Source: Flavobacterium humi (GTDB lineage: Bacteria; Bacteroidota; Bacteroidia; Flavobacteriales; Flavobacteriaceae). Taken from it: a DNA stretch of 64,000 nucleotides. Of this stretch, positions 43,901 to 52,420 are shown piece by piece (position 1 is the first letter of the stretch; every line of letters starts with the position of its first letter). The stretch spans positions 464,599 through 528,598 of the forward strand of contig NZ_SRLH01000003.1 of the NCBI RefSeq assembly GCF_004745595.1, written 5' to 3'. The position numbers and the translations under genes are program-made. The notes under the pieces were generated by a model. It saw only the letters and a list, made by a program, of their open reading frames with translations, had not been told where the DNA came from and ran no database searches.

Positions 43901-46635
43901 GGAATACAGCCGGGCTTCCGCAGCTGGATATACAATATAAAGAATACGCGCAATGGCAAAATGGGTTGCTGCAGCCATCCGTATCGAATGTCCCGGAACA
44001 CTACTGGAAAGAAAAACTCTCGGGGACATTGCCATATTTGCCGCTGCCTTCGGATTATACGGCGAAACTGAAAAATAACGAGGCGAATTCCTCTTCCTAT
44101 ACAGTGTATGTTACCCAAGTACAGCAGCAAAAAATAGAAACGCTATTTGTCAAAAAAGGCATCAGTGCATTTGCGGTATTTGTGGCGACACTCAAAATAA
44201 TGTTGTTCAGGCTTACTTCGGAAGAAGATATTATCGTAGGCATCCCGGTAGCCAACAGGAACCATTACCAGCTCAAAGACCTGGTGGGCTGTTTCATCAA
44301 TACGGTCATGCTGCGCGATACGATAGCCGGGACAATGTCTTTTAATACTTGGTTGCAACAGGTTAATGAAACGTTGGTAAATGCTTTGGTGCATCAAAAT
44401 TATCCTTTCGAACAATTATTGGAACTGCTGAATGTCCCTCAGAAAGACAATCGTTTCCCGATAAGCCCGGTGTTTTTGAATATGGTCGATTTCGATGTTA
44501 AAACCCTGGAAACAATTACGGACTTTAGTCCAAGCCATGAGGTTTTGGAAGCTGCCCCGAAATTTGATATCGAATGTTATATCAAAAGTTTTGCTAACGG
44601 ATACAGCATCAATTGTGTTTACGACCACGAGCTTTTTAAGCCAGAAACCATTACCTATTGGATGGACGCTTATTTGTCTGTCATTGATCAGGTGACCGCA
44701 AATGAAGAAAAACAGATAAGTGAGATTACCCTTTTTGACCAGTATATCGAACAGGAAGCAGCAGCAAGGCCAACCAATGATTTTGACTTTTTCGAAGCTG
44801 CTGAAATTGAGCAAAGCATTGCCGCCCGATTTGAAAAGAAAGTAGCCCAATTCCCCAATCATACGGCCGTTTATGCCAACGATACAGTGCTTACGTATCA
44901 TATGCTGAATAATTGTGCCAATCACCTGGCGCAGCAAATACTCGAAAAAGCCCAGGAAGGTACACGCCGGATCGCGTTGCTTCTGAGCCATAACGAAACC
45001 TGTGTTATAGGGATGATGGGTGTACTCAAAGCCGGATTTGCATACGTTCCCATAGATGCCAACAGTCCTGTAAACAGGATCCGGTATATCATGGAAGATT
45101 CAGGATGCAGCCAGCTCATCTGCAACAGCACAACCGAAGAAAAAACCCGGTTATTACAGGAAGAATTACCTTATTTATCGGTTATAAAATTACCTGAAAG
45201 CTATGTCCTGCCGGAAATGGAAAACCTTGAGAATAGCATAAAACCTTCAGATGAAGCCTATGTCCTGTATACTTCAGGATCAACGGGCATGCCAAAAGGA
45301 GTTTTGCAGAACCAAAGGAATGTCCTTCACTTTATAAGAGTGTATACCAACAATGTCCATATTGCCGTCAATGACAATCTAAGTGTTTTTTCTACCTATA
45401 CTTTTGATGCCTCTGTAAAAGATATTTACGGCGCCATCTTAAACGGGGCGACAGTCAGCATTTACGATATAACCGAAAACGGGCTTGACAAGCTTTCCGA
45501 ATGGCTATTCACGCAAAACATCACCATTATCCATATGGTACCGACTATTTACAGGAATTTCCTGAAAGGATTGGAAGAAAATGAAGTCCTTACCACAGTC
45601 CGGTTGGTTGATTTAGGTGGTGAATCCTGCCATAAGCCTGATCTGGATTTGTTCCGGGAACATTTTACGGAAGGTGCCTTTTTGGTCAACGATTACGGGC
45701 CGACAGAATCTACCATCGTGGCCCAGAATTTCCTAAACCATGCTTCCAAATTAACCAGGAACAATATGCCTTTGGGCAAAACCGTACAGGAAACAAGCCT
45801 TTTCCTATGGGATAAAAACAACCAGCCGCTTGGAGTATATCAGGAAGGGGAAATCGTTTTCAAAAGCGACTATCTTTCTTTGGGCTACCTGAACAGGCAG
45901 GAACTTACCGAGCAAGTTTTCCTTACAGATCCGGCAACGGGCAAAGGAAGGGTCTATAAGTCGGGAGATATAGGAAAAATGCTGCCTTCGGGTGAAATCG
46001 AATTCCTTCAGCGTAAGGATTCCCAGGTCAAATTGAACGGATTGCGGATCGAACTTTCGGAAATAGAATACCAGTTGGAACAAATCGAAGCCATAAAAGA
46101 AGCAGTGGTGTTGCTTAAGGAAATGCAAGGCAACAGTTATATTACGGCCTACATAAGAGTAAGCGAAACACTGGGGACGGCAAAAATAAAAGCGCTCCTG
46201 GCTGAAATATTACCGAAATATATGATTCCGGCGCTTTATATCACTTTGGAAGAATTCCCAATGACCAGAACCGGTAAAATAGAACGGAAAGCCTTGCCTG
46301 ATCCTACCATTTCCGACCTGAAAACAGTTCCTTACGTAGCACCTCAAAACGATATTGAAAGCAAATTGGCTGCTATTTGGTCGGAAGTGCTGAAACTGGA
46401 TATCGGAATTGTGGGAACCGAAGATAATTTCTTCGAACTGGGAGGAAACAGCCTGCAAGGTGTTGTCCTGATCAATAAAATCAATAAAAACTACAATACC
46501 TCTTTTTCGATAGCGAACCTATATGAAACCCTGACTATCAAAGATTTGTCTGCCTTACTGCATTTTTCTTTGGTTCAAAACCAGGAATTTGAGACGGCAG
46601 ACCGGGAATTGGACCAGGACGAAATCATCCTTTAA
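37936..46635 (+). CDS. Three-module NRPS: [half-C]-A-T-C-A-T-C-A-T
   Basis: 2899 aa. Residues 1-~225 match only the C-terminal lobe of a condensation domain, with no HHxxxDG. Then A1 (~236-710), T1 (Ser756), C2 (HHLISDGWS, His942-943), A2 (~1273-1740), T2 (Ser1788), C3 (HHSISDGWS, His1963-1964), A3 (~2295-2790) and T3 (GGNS, Ser2839). A core motifs are intact (YTSGTTGNPKG, YTSGSTGKPKG, YTSGSTGMPKG). Hand-read specificity codes: A1 DLYTNALTY (Ala/Gly-like), A2 DAWYLGNVV (near-identical to Leu), A3 DAKHDGDIV (unmatched). The protein ends in an acidic tail, DRELDQDEIIL, suited to docking with the TubC domain of the next protein. As the first synthetase it probably loads the first residue. Confidence 0.95.
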   Translation: MQDIHDKIAKDYWHKKAGKVVHSEGVFPENLLSESAIAEAQGLSYFYKLTGEKTVAEFTVLSALYAMLLQRYFEDSTLLSSKPFLPGAKNLLCYSFGPIAQKTVREFIQETKQEVEEVYTFAPFCEAAFTEQISGINHIPFQFNYGTTNDGHVLCHGLSFHIEKLENKDLKISANYAGAFVDRAIVGHFVMNFKKWLQSLETNIHLPIASISILSEGEKEQLLGLNPQKGSYDTEMTLAGLVEEQAQKTPQDIAVVCQQTAYTYASLNEMANRLSHFLIREKNISEGDFVGVKMERSEKLLIAILAVLKAGATYVPIDVNYPEERIAYIEKDSNCTYIIDADAYEGFLETYGDYSTENPLVNRQSNDLAYIIYTSGTTGNPKGVMITHQNAVALIHWAREEFRTESFDILYAATSHCFDLSVYEMFYPLSVGKKIRILANALEIGAALTSGQDQKILINTVPSSIRNVLEAGISLENVSVINLAGEPFPVDIAKKLLQTNAEIRNLYGPSEDTTYSTSYRLSAEKDYQSIPVGKPIFNTQAYILDDERQLVPAGNIGKLYLSGDGIAQGYLNQSELTAAKFIDNPFDNAAKMYDTGDLAKWMPDGNLAFFGRKDHQVKLRGYRIELGEIENVILSFSATIQQAVVAVKKNKEDVLVGYYVENTPTDKTLLRKYLEKQLPGYMVPTHFVKVDAIPLTPNGKVNKEALPEIADIIMEKTAYVAPADSVEEVLVAIWEQTLGVSPIGMNDHFFELGGHSLMISQVINSIYKKLNKSVPYKVFYTNPTLSDLRKVLKDQEYLPIPSVPVADSYPLTPSQNRLWLLSQLEGGNAAYQISGAVTLKGTVDGNHFIKAFEQVVARHEILRTVFRKDEEGIVQQYCIPEEDFHFTIETGDFSNAEFPDLLVREYIREKDTQSYRLDQAPLFRASLLKTATEEYVFYLSIHHLISDGWSLKVMTSQVLECYDALQSGKALPLSGKSIQFKDYAAWLASEQQKENYRAAKEFWLAQFQETVPVLQLPGYSNRPSVKTYHGNQYRFAMPAGLLASLKSLSKESGVTLFTVLMAGVKILLSRYSNQDDIVIGTPVAGREHPDLEHQIGLYINTLALRTSINPKETFSALLQRAGKQLLTAYGHQSFPFDALVEQLKTARDTSRSPLFDVMVVLQNQHQVSGFTNTFSSGVVMEDLAIDRNVSPFDMVFTFIEKETLQLELLYNSDVYTPGFIEGIAVHLEQLFTQIVKTPEIQLEEIELVSETEKELLLDTFNTTDTIFDTGKTIIDLFLEQVSKTPQNTAIVANGEALSYAGLDELSNKLAHYLILNYKIGQHDVVAVLLERGERLLIALLGILKAGAAYVPIDSNYPENRIKDILQDVSGKIVVDDAFMDDFYCEEELPSVVPELKTESTDLAYIIYTSGSTGKPKGVMITHQSLANLCFWHKEAYGVDQTSKGTLFSGVAFDASVWEIYPYLVSGATLYPIQNEDIRLQTSLLASFLKTNEITHTYLPSKICQEMMAEEDLELKTIILTGGESLNYATHTSLQVYNNYGPTENTVVTTYYDCKKAVKEKVSIGKPVSNTKVYILSDNLKLQPVGVIGELCISGAGLSKGYWQQPALTAEKFIPNPFSATGKLYKTGDLARWLPDGNLEFIGRKDNQVKIRGNRVELAEIEHVIREYGARISDVLVDVKEVYQEQAIVAYYTASETIDKKELRDYLKELLPDYMVPGYYVALEKLPLNANGKVDRIKLPAPSQEDILKKEYVAPGNETEAKIVGIWQELLGHQAIGVTDDFFELGGHSLLLTKLLNEYQKAFKAQIDLKILYSNTSLKSHAVLLQDAATVVQEIKKTAPQEYYEISPSQMRYWLLYKIQGKSREFNIYSTFELPEHLNTSAFATAFNLLLERHEVLRSVFAEEAGIPKQKILPHQTMPVPFLASEEEGKKEVFGHAFDLETYPLFKIAIVKEGQNHTLFFNIHHSISDGWSMGIISRDLMALYAAVISGNTAGLPQLDIQYKEYAQWQNGLLQPSVSNVPEHYWKEKLSGTLPYLPLPSDYTAKLKNNEANSSSYTVYVTQVQQQKIETLFVKKGISAFAVFVATLKIMLFRLTSEEDIIVGIPVANRNHYQLKDLVGCFINTVMLRDTIAGTMSFNTWLQQVNETLVNALVHQNYPFEQLLELLNVPQKDNRFPISPVFLNMVDFDVKTLETITDFSPSHEVLEAAPKFDIECYIKSFANGYSINCVYDHELFKPETITYWMDAYLSVIDQVTANEEKQISEITLFDQYIEQEAAARPTNDFDFFEAAEIEQSIAARFEKKVAQFPNHTAVYANDTVLTYHMLNNCANHLAQQILEKAQEGTRRIALLLSHNETCVIGMMGVLKAGFAYVPIDANSPVNRIRYIMEDSGCSQLICNSTTEEKTRLLQEELPYLSVIKLPESYVLPEMENLENSIKPSDEAYVLYTSGSTGMPKGVLQNQRNVLHFIRVYTNNVHIAVNDNLSVFSTYTFDASVKDIYGAILNGATVSIYDITENGLDKLSEWLFTQNITIIHMVPTIYRNFLKGLEENEVLTTVRLVDLGGESCHKPDLDLFREHFTEGAFLVNDYGPTESTIVAQNFLNHASKLTRNNMPLGKTVQETSLFLWDKNNQPLGVYQEGEIVFKSDYLSLGYLNRQELTEQVFLTDPATGKGRVYKSGDIGKMLPSGEIEFLQRKDSQVKLNGLRIELSEIEYQLEQIEAIKEAVVLLKEMQGNSYITAYIRVSETLGTAKIKALLAEILPKYMIPALYITLEEFPMTRTGKIERKALPDPTISDLKTVPYVAPQNDIESKLAAIWSEVLKLDIGIVGTEDNFFELGGNSLQGVVLINKINKNYNTSFSIANLYETLTIKDLSALLHFSLVQNQEFETADRELDQDEIIL

Positions 46636-46716
46636 ATACTAATCGAAAGAAAACTTCAATCATTTTAAGAACAATAACATACGTATTCCGGGAATTTCCG
46701 GGAGCAAATTTTTTTT

Positions 46717-49700
46717 GTGAAAACCGAAATCATACACAAACTCCTTTCTTTAGGAGTCCAGCTAAAAATAGTCGAAGGAAACCTTAAAGTGAATGCTCCA
46801 AAAGGAGTATTGACAAAAGAGCTGCTGGAAGAAATTTCAGCACATAAGGCGTATTTAATCAACCTCATTACAGCCAATAGTTCGATTCCCCGGGCTGAGG
46901 CAAAAGAAAGTTATGCGGTCACTCCAACACAGTATTTCATGTGGTTCACACACGAATACCTGGGAGGCAGCAGGGCTTATAATATCACGGCAACATTAAA
47001 GTTACAGGGCGAGCTGGATAAGAATCTTCTGGAAAAAGCATTCCAATATGTCATTGCACGCCATGAATCCCTGAGGACTTTTTTTAGGAAAAATCAAAAC
47101 GATGAGGTACAGCAATATATCCGGACTGAAGAGGAGATAACTTTTAGATTGCAAACGATGGATTTGCAACATTTATCGAAAGAACAGCTCCATGATCAGA
47201 TCAAGCAGGAATACCAGAAATCTTTTGACCTGGGCAAAGACTTTTTGTTAAGCGCCACACTATTAAAAAGCAAGTCAGCAGCGCATATTTTGGTATTTGT
47301 GCTCCATCATATCATTGGAGATGGATGGTCCCTTCAATTACTTACCAGAGAAGTCATGCTGGCTTACAACAGCCTGGTTAGTGAAACAGCAATACCGTTG
47401 ACTCCTCTGGCCTTGCAATACAAAGACTACAGCGAGTGGCTTTCCGGAAAACTTTCCCAGCCGGAATATGCAGCTAAATTGGACTATTGGAAACAACAGT
47501 TTGCCACCAAACCGGTAGGCCTGGATCTGGTCCAAGGGAAACGCCCTGCAGTAAAAACCTATACCGGGCGCATCCATCAGCACGAATTCCCGAAGCCGTT
47601 TTCCGCAGCACTGATCAATTTTGCCAGGGAACATCAAATGACCTTGTTCATGCTTTTGTCAGGAGGATTGAGCGGGTTGTTTTCCAGGTATACAGGGCAA
47701 AACGACATTACACTTGGGACTACGGTTGCCGGAAGGGAACACGCTGATCTTGAACATCAGATAGGGTTGTATTCCAACGCGCTGCCCATCCGGGCGCAAT
47801 TTGAAAAAGAGGACAGTTTCCTGAGTTTGATGCAAAAGCAGAAGCAAACACTTCTCAAGGCTTATGAAAACAAGGAATACCCGTTTACGGCCTTAGTCAA
47901 TCATTTGTCGCTTCCAAAAGATCAGAGCAGGTCCGCTTTGTTTGATATTATGGTGCTGCTGCAGAACCACCAAGGAATGGAAATTAACGATCAGAAAGGC
48001 ATCAATGGCGTTACCGCATCGGAATATACCGAAATAGAAAGAGGTGTAAGCCAGCTGGATATCAGTTTTGTTTTTGTGGAAAAAGAAGAAGGCTTGTCCT
48101 TAAGCGTAGAATACAATACGGATATTTATACGGAAGGTTTTATCGTAGCCCTTTTGCATCATTTTGAAGCATTCCTAAAAACAGGGATGCAGCAACCGGA
48201 TCAAGCTATTCATACCATTGAAATGGTAACTCCTGCAGAAAAAAATAAACTCCTGACCGAATTTAATACGCCGCCTGTTTCTTGCGGGCCATCTGAAACG
48301 GTTGTACACCTTATAAGTGCAATAGCCGAAAAGAACCCCAATAAAACCGCACTGATTTACCAAGGCGAAGAAACCAGTTATGCTTTTTTGGAAGAATACA
48401 GTAACCGCCTGGCCCATCATTTGGAAAACCGTTTTGCCATCCGCAAAGGGGATTTTATCGGAATCGCGCTGGAAAGGAATTCCTGGACGATCATTACAAT
48501 GCTGGCTATCCTAAAAACAGGTGCGGTGTATGTTCCTATAGACCCGGCGTATCCGGAAACAAGGAAACACTATATTTCTGAAGATAGCGACTGCAGGCTA
48601 ATCATTACAAATGCCGTATTGGAAGAATGCAAGGACCGAATGCATGGTTATCCTCCAAAGTATGCTTCTGAAGCCACACCGGAAGATCTAGCCTATATCA
48701 TATACACTTCCGGATCTACCGGAAAACCTAAAGGTGTCCAAATCACGCATGCTTCGTTAGCGGATTATGCCACCACGTTTCAAACTTATTTTGAGATAAC
48801 GGCACAAGACAGTATTGTACAGCAGGCCAGTATCTCTTTTGATACTTCCATAGAAGAAATTTTCCCCATCCTGATAAGCGGCGGGACATTGGTATCGTAT
48901 GAAACGAAAAGCGATTTTGAAGGTTTGTTCCGTTTGTGCGAGCAACATAAGATCACTGTTTTAAGTACCAATCCGTATGCCCTTCAGTTTTTGAACAATG
49001 CCTACGGGAACTATAATCTTGCCATAAGAGCCCTTATTAGCGGAGGAGATGTATTAAAACCTGAATATATCCATAATTTATGGGATAAGGTAGCGGTGTA
49101 TAATACCTACGGCCCAACAGAAAGTACGGTTTGTGCTACCTATTATCCGGTGACAAACCTCCAAACGGCCATTCCTATTGGGAAACCTATTGCCAACAGG
49201 CAGGTGTATATCCTGGAACCCGGAACGACTCAATTGGCTCCAATAGGTGTTGCCGGCGAACTCTGTATTTCAGGCGAAGGATTGTCTTCCGGGTATTTGA
49301 ACCAACCGGAACTTACCAGGGAAAAATTTGTGCCCCATCCTTTTCATCCCGAGACACTTTTATACCGTACGGGCGATCTGGCCTATTGGCTGGCAGATGG
49401 CAACATTGGTTATATCGGGAGGATAGACCATCAGGTGAAAATTCGCGGATTCCGGATAGAATTGGGAGAAATCGAAGCTGCCCTTTTGGAGTATTCCCAA
49501 GAGATGCTTCAGGCAATAGCAGATGTCAAAGAAGTGAACGGGGAGAAAGTGCTGGTAGGCTATTATGTTTGCGGTACAGCTATAGACAAATCTTCACTTC
49601 GCACCTATCTTCAGGAGAGGCTGCCGGAGCATATGGTCCCGGCTTTTTATATCGCTTTGGATAGTTTGCCGCTAACTTCAAACGGGAAAACAGATCGAAA

Positions 49701-51378
49701 GGCCCTGCCGGATGTAAACGGTGATGACCTGATCCGCCGGGAATATGTGGCACCAAGGAATTCCCTCGAAGAAGAGATCGCAACGATATGGAAAGAAATC
49801 TTATCCTTAGATACGGTAGGCATAACCGATAATTTTTTTGAACTGGGAGGACACAGCCTGATTTTGCTCCAGGTGATGAATAAAATCCAGAAACAGTTAC
49901 ACAAAAACATTTCCTTCAAGGATTTCTTTTCCCATCCTACAATAGAAGGATTGTCCGGGAAACTTACCGATTTCGATTACCAAAGCATACCCAAAGCCCC
50001 GGAATCTGTTTCCTACCCGATATCTTCCACCCAAAAGCAATTATGGATTTTAAGCCAGTTTGAAGGAGGCACGATGGCCTATAACATTTCCATTGCCGTA
50101 AAAATAAAAGGAGCCCTGGACACGGATAAACTCGAAGAGTCCTTTCAAATGTTACTCAACCGCCATGAAATATTACGGACAACTTTTCAATGGAATGAAA
50201 AAGGTACCATCGAACAGTTTATTGCGGGCCAAGGTACCGTTCACCTGAATATCGAAAAGGTGGAATTCCTTTCGGAAGAAAATAAGGAACATGCCATAAA
50301 ACAATATATCAATGCGGCCAACGAAGCTCCTTTTGACCTTCAGAAAGCGCCGCTGCTAAAAGTTTCCTTAATCAAAACAAACCATAACGAGCATCTGGTC
50401 TTCTTTTCGATGCATCATATTATCGGTGACGGATGGTCATTGGAAATCATCATCAATGAAGTACTGCGTTCCTACAACAGCCTGACAAACCAAAGGGAAA
50501 TTGGGCTACAGGAGTTGGACATCCAATTCAAGGATTTTGTTTCCTGGAGAAATGGCCAAAAAGAAGATTACCTACAATCTGAAGCATACTGGCTTGGACA
50601 GTTTACAGGTACGTTGCCTGTTTTGACTATTCCGAGCCTAAAAGACCGCCCATTGACTAAAACATTCAACGGAGGCAAAAAAAGCCATCAGTTTTCCTAT
50701 GAATTCTCCAATGAATTAAAAGCATTTGCACAAAACCAGGACATTACCCTGTTTATGGCATTGCTTTCGGGCGTAAATGTATTGCTCTACACGTATTCCA
50801 ACCAGGAGGACATCATCATCGGGACACCTCTTGCCGGAAGGAACCACCCGGATACGGAAAACCTGATAGGTTTATTCCTGAATATCATACCGATACGGTC
50901 ACGCATCGAAGCGGAAGGTACTTTTGAAGATTTCCTGCAAAGGCAGAAAAACAACTTGCTCCATTCGTTCAGGCACCAGGATTATCCGCTCATCGACCTG
51001 ATTGAAAAATTGGACCTGGACAGAGATGCCAGCCGTTCGCCATTGTTTGATGTTATGATGAGCCTGAACGCTGAAAATAAGATTATCGATTATTCCGCCT
51101 TCCAGGCTTTTGAAATTGAAAGGTTCGAAATCGAAAAGGAAGCGGCCCAGTTCGACCTGAATTTTGTTTTTAACGAAAGCGGCCCATTGGGATTAACTAT
51201 CGAATACAATACCGACATTTTTGAAGCTTTTGAGATAGAACGGATTTTTAGCGATTTCGAGAAAATCTGGAACAAGGCTTTTGCAAATCCGGCTATGGCC
51301 CTGAACGAATTTACAGCATCAAAAAAAGAAACCAAAAAGAGAAATATAAACAGAATGTCTGACTTTTTAAAGATCTAA
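46717..51378 (+). CDS. NRPS: TubC docking-C-A-T-C
   Basis: 1553 aa, GTG start. Residues 1-~55 (IIHKLLSLGVQLKIVEGNLK...) form a TubC-type N-terminal docking domain. Then C (HHIIGDGWS, His197-198), A (~529-1000), T (LGGHS, Ser1047) and a complete terminal C (HHIIGDGWS, His1233-1234) with no following A or T in the same protein. The A code reads DTESIGTVC, close to the Lys code remembered from bacitracin synthetase (DAESIGSVC), so a basic residue is likely. The orphan C presumably joins this module's peptide to the residue on the next synthetase, whose own C is dead. The TauD gene starts 2 nt downstream. Confidence 0.95.
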   Translation: MKTEIIHKLLSLGVQLKIVEGNLKVNAPKGVLTKELLEEISAHKAYLINLITANSSIPRAEAKESYAVTPTQYFMWFTHEYLGGSRAYNITATLKLQGELDKNLLEKAFQYVIARHESLRTFFRKNQNDEVQQYIRTEEEITFRLQTMDLQHLSKEQLHDQIKQEYQKSFDLGKDFLLSATLLKSKSAAHILVFVLHHIIGDGWSLQLLTREVMLAYNSLVSETAIPLTPLALQYKDYSEWLSGKLSQPEYAAKLDYWKQQFATKPVGLDLVQGKRPAVKTYTGRIHQHEFPKPFSAALINFAREHQMTLFMLLSGGLSGLFSRYTGQNDITLGTTVAGREHADLEHQIGLYSNALPIRAQFEKEDSFLSLMQKQKQTLLKAYENKEYPFTALVNHLSLPKDQSRSALFDIMVLLQNHQGMEINDQKGINGVTASEYTEIERGVSQLDISFVFVEKEEGLSLSVEYNTDIYTEGFIVALLHHFEAFLKTGMQQPDQAIHTIEMVTPAEKNKLLTEFNTPPVSCGPSETVVHLISAIAEKNPNKTALIYQGEETSYAFLEEYSNRLAHHLENRFAIRKGDFIGIALERNSWTIITMLAILKTGAVYVPIDPAYPETRKHYISEDSDCRLIITNAVLEECKDRMHGYPPKYASEATPEDLAYIIYTSGSTGKPKGVQITHASLADYATTFQTYFEITAQDSIVQQASISFDTSIEEIFPILISGGTLVSYETKSDFEGLFRLCEQHKITVLSTNPYALQFLNNAYGNYNLAIRALISGGDVLKPEYIHNLWDKVAVYNTYGPTESTVCATYYPVTNLQTAIPIGKPIANRQVYILEPGTTQLAPIGVAGELCISGEGLSSGYLNQPELTREKFVPHPFHPETLLYRTGDLAYWLADGNIGYIGRIDHQVKIRGFRIELGEIEAALLEYSQEMLQAIADVKEVNGEKVLVGYYVCGTAIDKSSLRTYLQERLPEHMVPAFYIALDSLPLTSNGKTDRKALPDVNGDDLIRREYVAPRNSLEEEIATIWKEILSLDTVGITDNFFELGGHSLILLQVMNKIQKQLHKNISFKDFFSHPTIEGLSGKLTDFDYQSIPKAPESVSYPISSTQKQLWILSQFEGGTMAYNISIAVKIKGALDTDKLEESFQMLLNRHEILRTTFQWNEKGTIEQFIAGQGTVHLNIEKVEFLSEENKEHAIKQYINAANEAPFDLQKAPLLKVSLIKTNHNEHLVFFSMHHIIGDGWSLEIIINEVLRSYNSLTNQREIGLQELDIQFKDFVSWRNGQKEDYLQSEAYWLGQFTGTLPVLTIPSLKDRPLTKTFNGGKKSHQFSYEFSNELKAFAQNQDITLFMALLSGVNVLLYTYSNQEDIIIGTPLAGRNHPDTENLIGLFLNIIPIRSRIEAEGTFEDFLQRQKNNLLHSFRHQDYPLIDLIEKLDLDRDASRSPLFDVMMSLNAENKIIDYSAFQAFEIERFEIEKEAAQFDLNFVFNESGPLGLTIEYNTDIFEAFEIERIFSDFEKIWNKAFANPAMALNEFTASKKETKKRNINRMSDFLKI

Positions 51379-51380
51379 CC

Positions 51381-52370
51381 ATGATGAACAGAATAAGCAC
51401 ATTAAAGAATCAATCGGCCCAGAAAATCAACCCGGAAGAAGATGTTAAAACCTTTTTCTTTGAAGGCCAAACATTCCCTTTAGTTATCACTCCTGTCAAT
51501 TCGGGGTACAGTTTAAAAAACTGGTTTACCGAAAACAACGAAAAATTCAACAAGGACCTTACGAAATACGGAGCGATACTTTTCCGCGATTTCAATATCA
51601 ATTCCGTAGAGAAATTCCAGGACCTGATGTCCATCTTCCCAACAGAACTGCTGGAATACAAATTCCGTTCTTCGCCAAGGTTCGAACTGGGAGACAATGT
51701 ATACGTTTCTACAACATATCCGGAAGACGAGAGCATCAACATGCACAGCGAGAACTCGTATGCTGTGCATTCCCCGCAGCGGATCGTGTTTTGTTGCGTG
51801 ACCGCTGCAGAATACCGCGGGGAAACGCCTATTGCCGACAACAGGTTGGTCCTTAGTTATATCAGTGAGCCTTTGCGGAAAAAATTCAAGGAAAAAGGGG
51901 TTTTATACAGAAGGAACCTTAACGGCGTATTAGGTTTGGCCTGGCAGGAAGTTTTCCAGACTACGGACAAGGAGCAGGTTTCAGCCGAATGTACGGCCAA
52001 CGGGATTGATTTCGAATGGGTAAACGACAACGAATTGGTGCTGACCTGGCGCAAAGAGGCCATTTGGGAGCATCCGGTTACCGGCGAACTGACCTGGTTC
52101 AACCATAGTTTGTTCTTTAACAAATACTTATTGGACGAGGCCTTTTTGAAATCGCTTAATTCCGATGACGAACTGCCTAACAATACTTTTTTTGGCGATG
52201 GTTCCGAAATTTCGAAGGAAGAAATCGAAGAAGTAAAAGCAGCTTATCAAAAGGCTACGACCGAATTCCCATGGATCAGCGGTGATGTCCTGTTTTTGGA
52301 CAATTACCTTTTCTCCCATGGCAGGAACCCATACAAAGGTGCCAGGAAAATCATTGTGTCCATTTCCTGA
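51381..52370 (+). CDS. TauD/TfdA-type Fe(II)/2-oxoglutarate oxygenase (probable amino acid hydroxylase)
   Basis: 329 aa. The iron ligands are HxE in MHSENSYA and a distal His in NYLFSHGRNPY; the 2-oxoglutarate-binding Arg is in GARKIIVS. The HxE form occurs in amino acid beta-hydroxylases such as AsnO and VioC, and TauD-type enzymes such as SyrP hydroxylate NRPS-bound residues. It is placed between synthetases, directly before the module predicted to load Asn, so 3-hydroxylation of Asn (free or tethered) is the best guess. The order of hydroxylation and epimerisation is unknown. Confidence 0.85.
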   Translation: MMNRISTLKNQSAQKINPEEDVKTFFFEGQTFPLVITPVNSGYSLKNWFTENNEKFNKDLTKYGAILFRDFNINSVEKFQDLMSIFPTELLEYKFRSSPRFELGDNVYVSTTYPEDESINMHSENSYAVHSPQRIVFCCVTAAEYRGETPIADNRLVLSYISEPLRKKFKEKGVLYRRNLNGVLGLAWQEVFQTTDKEQVSAECTANGIDFEWVNDNELVLTWRKEAIWEHPVTGELTWFNHSLFFNKYLLDEAFLKSLNSDDELPNNTFFGDGSEISKEEIEEVKAAYQKATTEFPWISGDVLFLDNYLFSHGRNPYKGARKIIVSIS

Positions 52371-52420
52371 TTTACTCATCCTGCTGCAAAAACGCACTAT
52401 AATACCTAAAAAAACATAGT

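Noticed and set aside
46690..46712. TTCCGGG direct repeat before the GTG start as a regulatory element
   Set aside because: Two 7-nt words in a short intercistronic gap are not enough to support a site.
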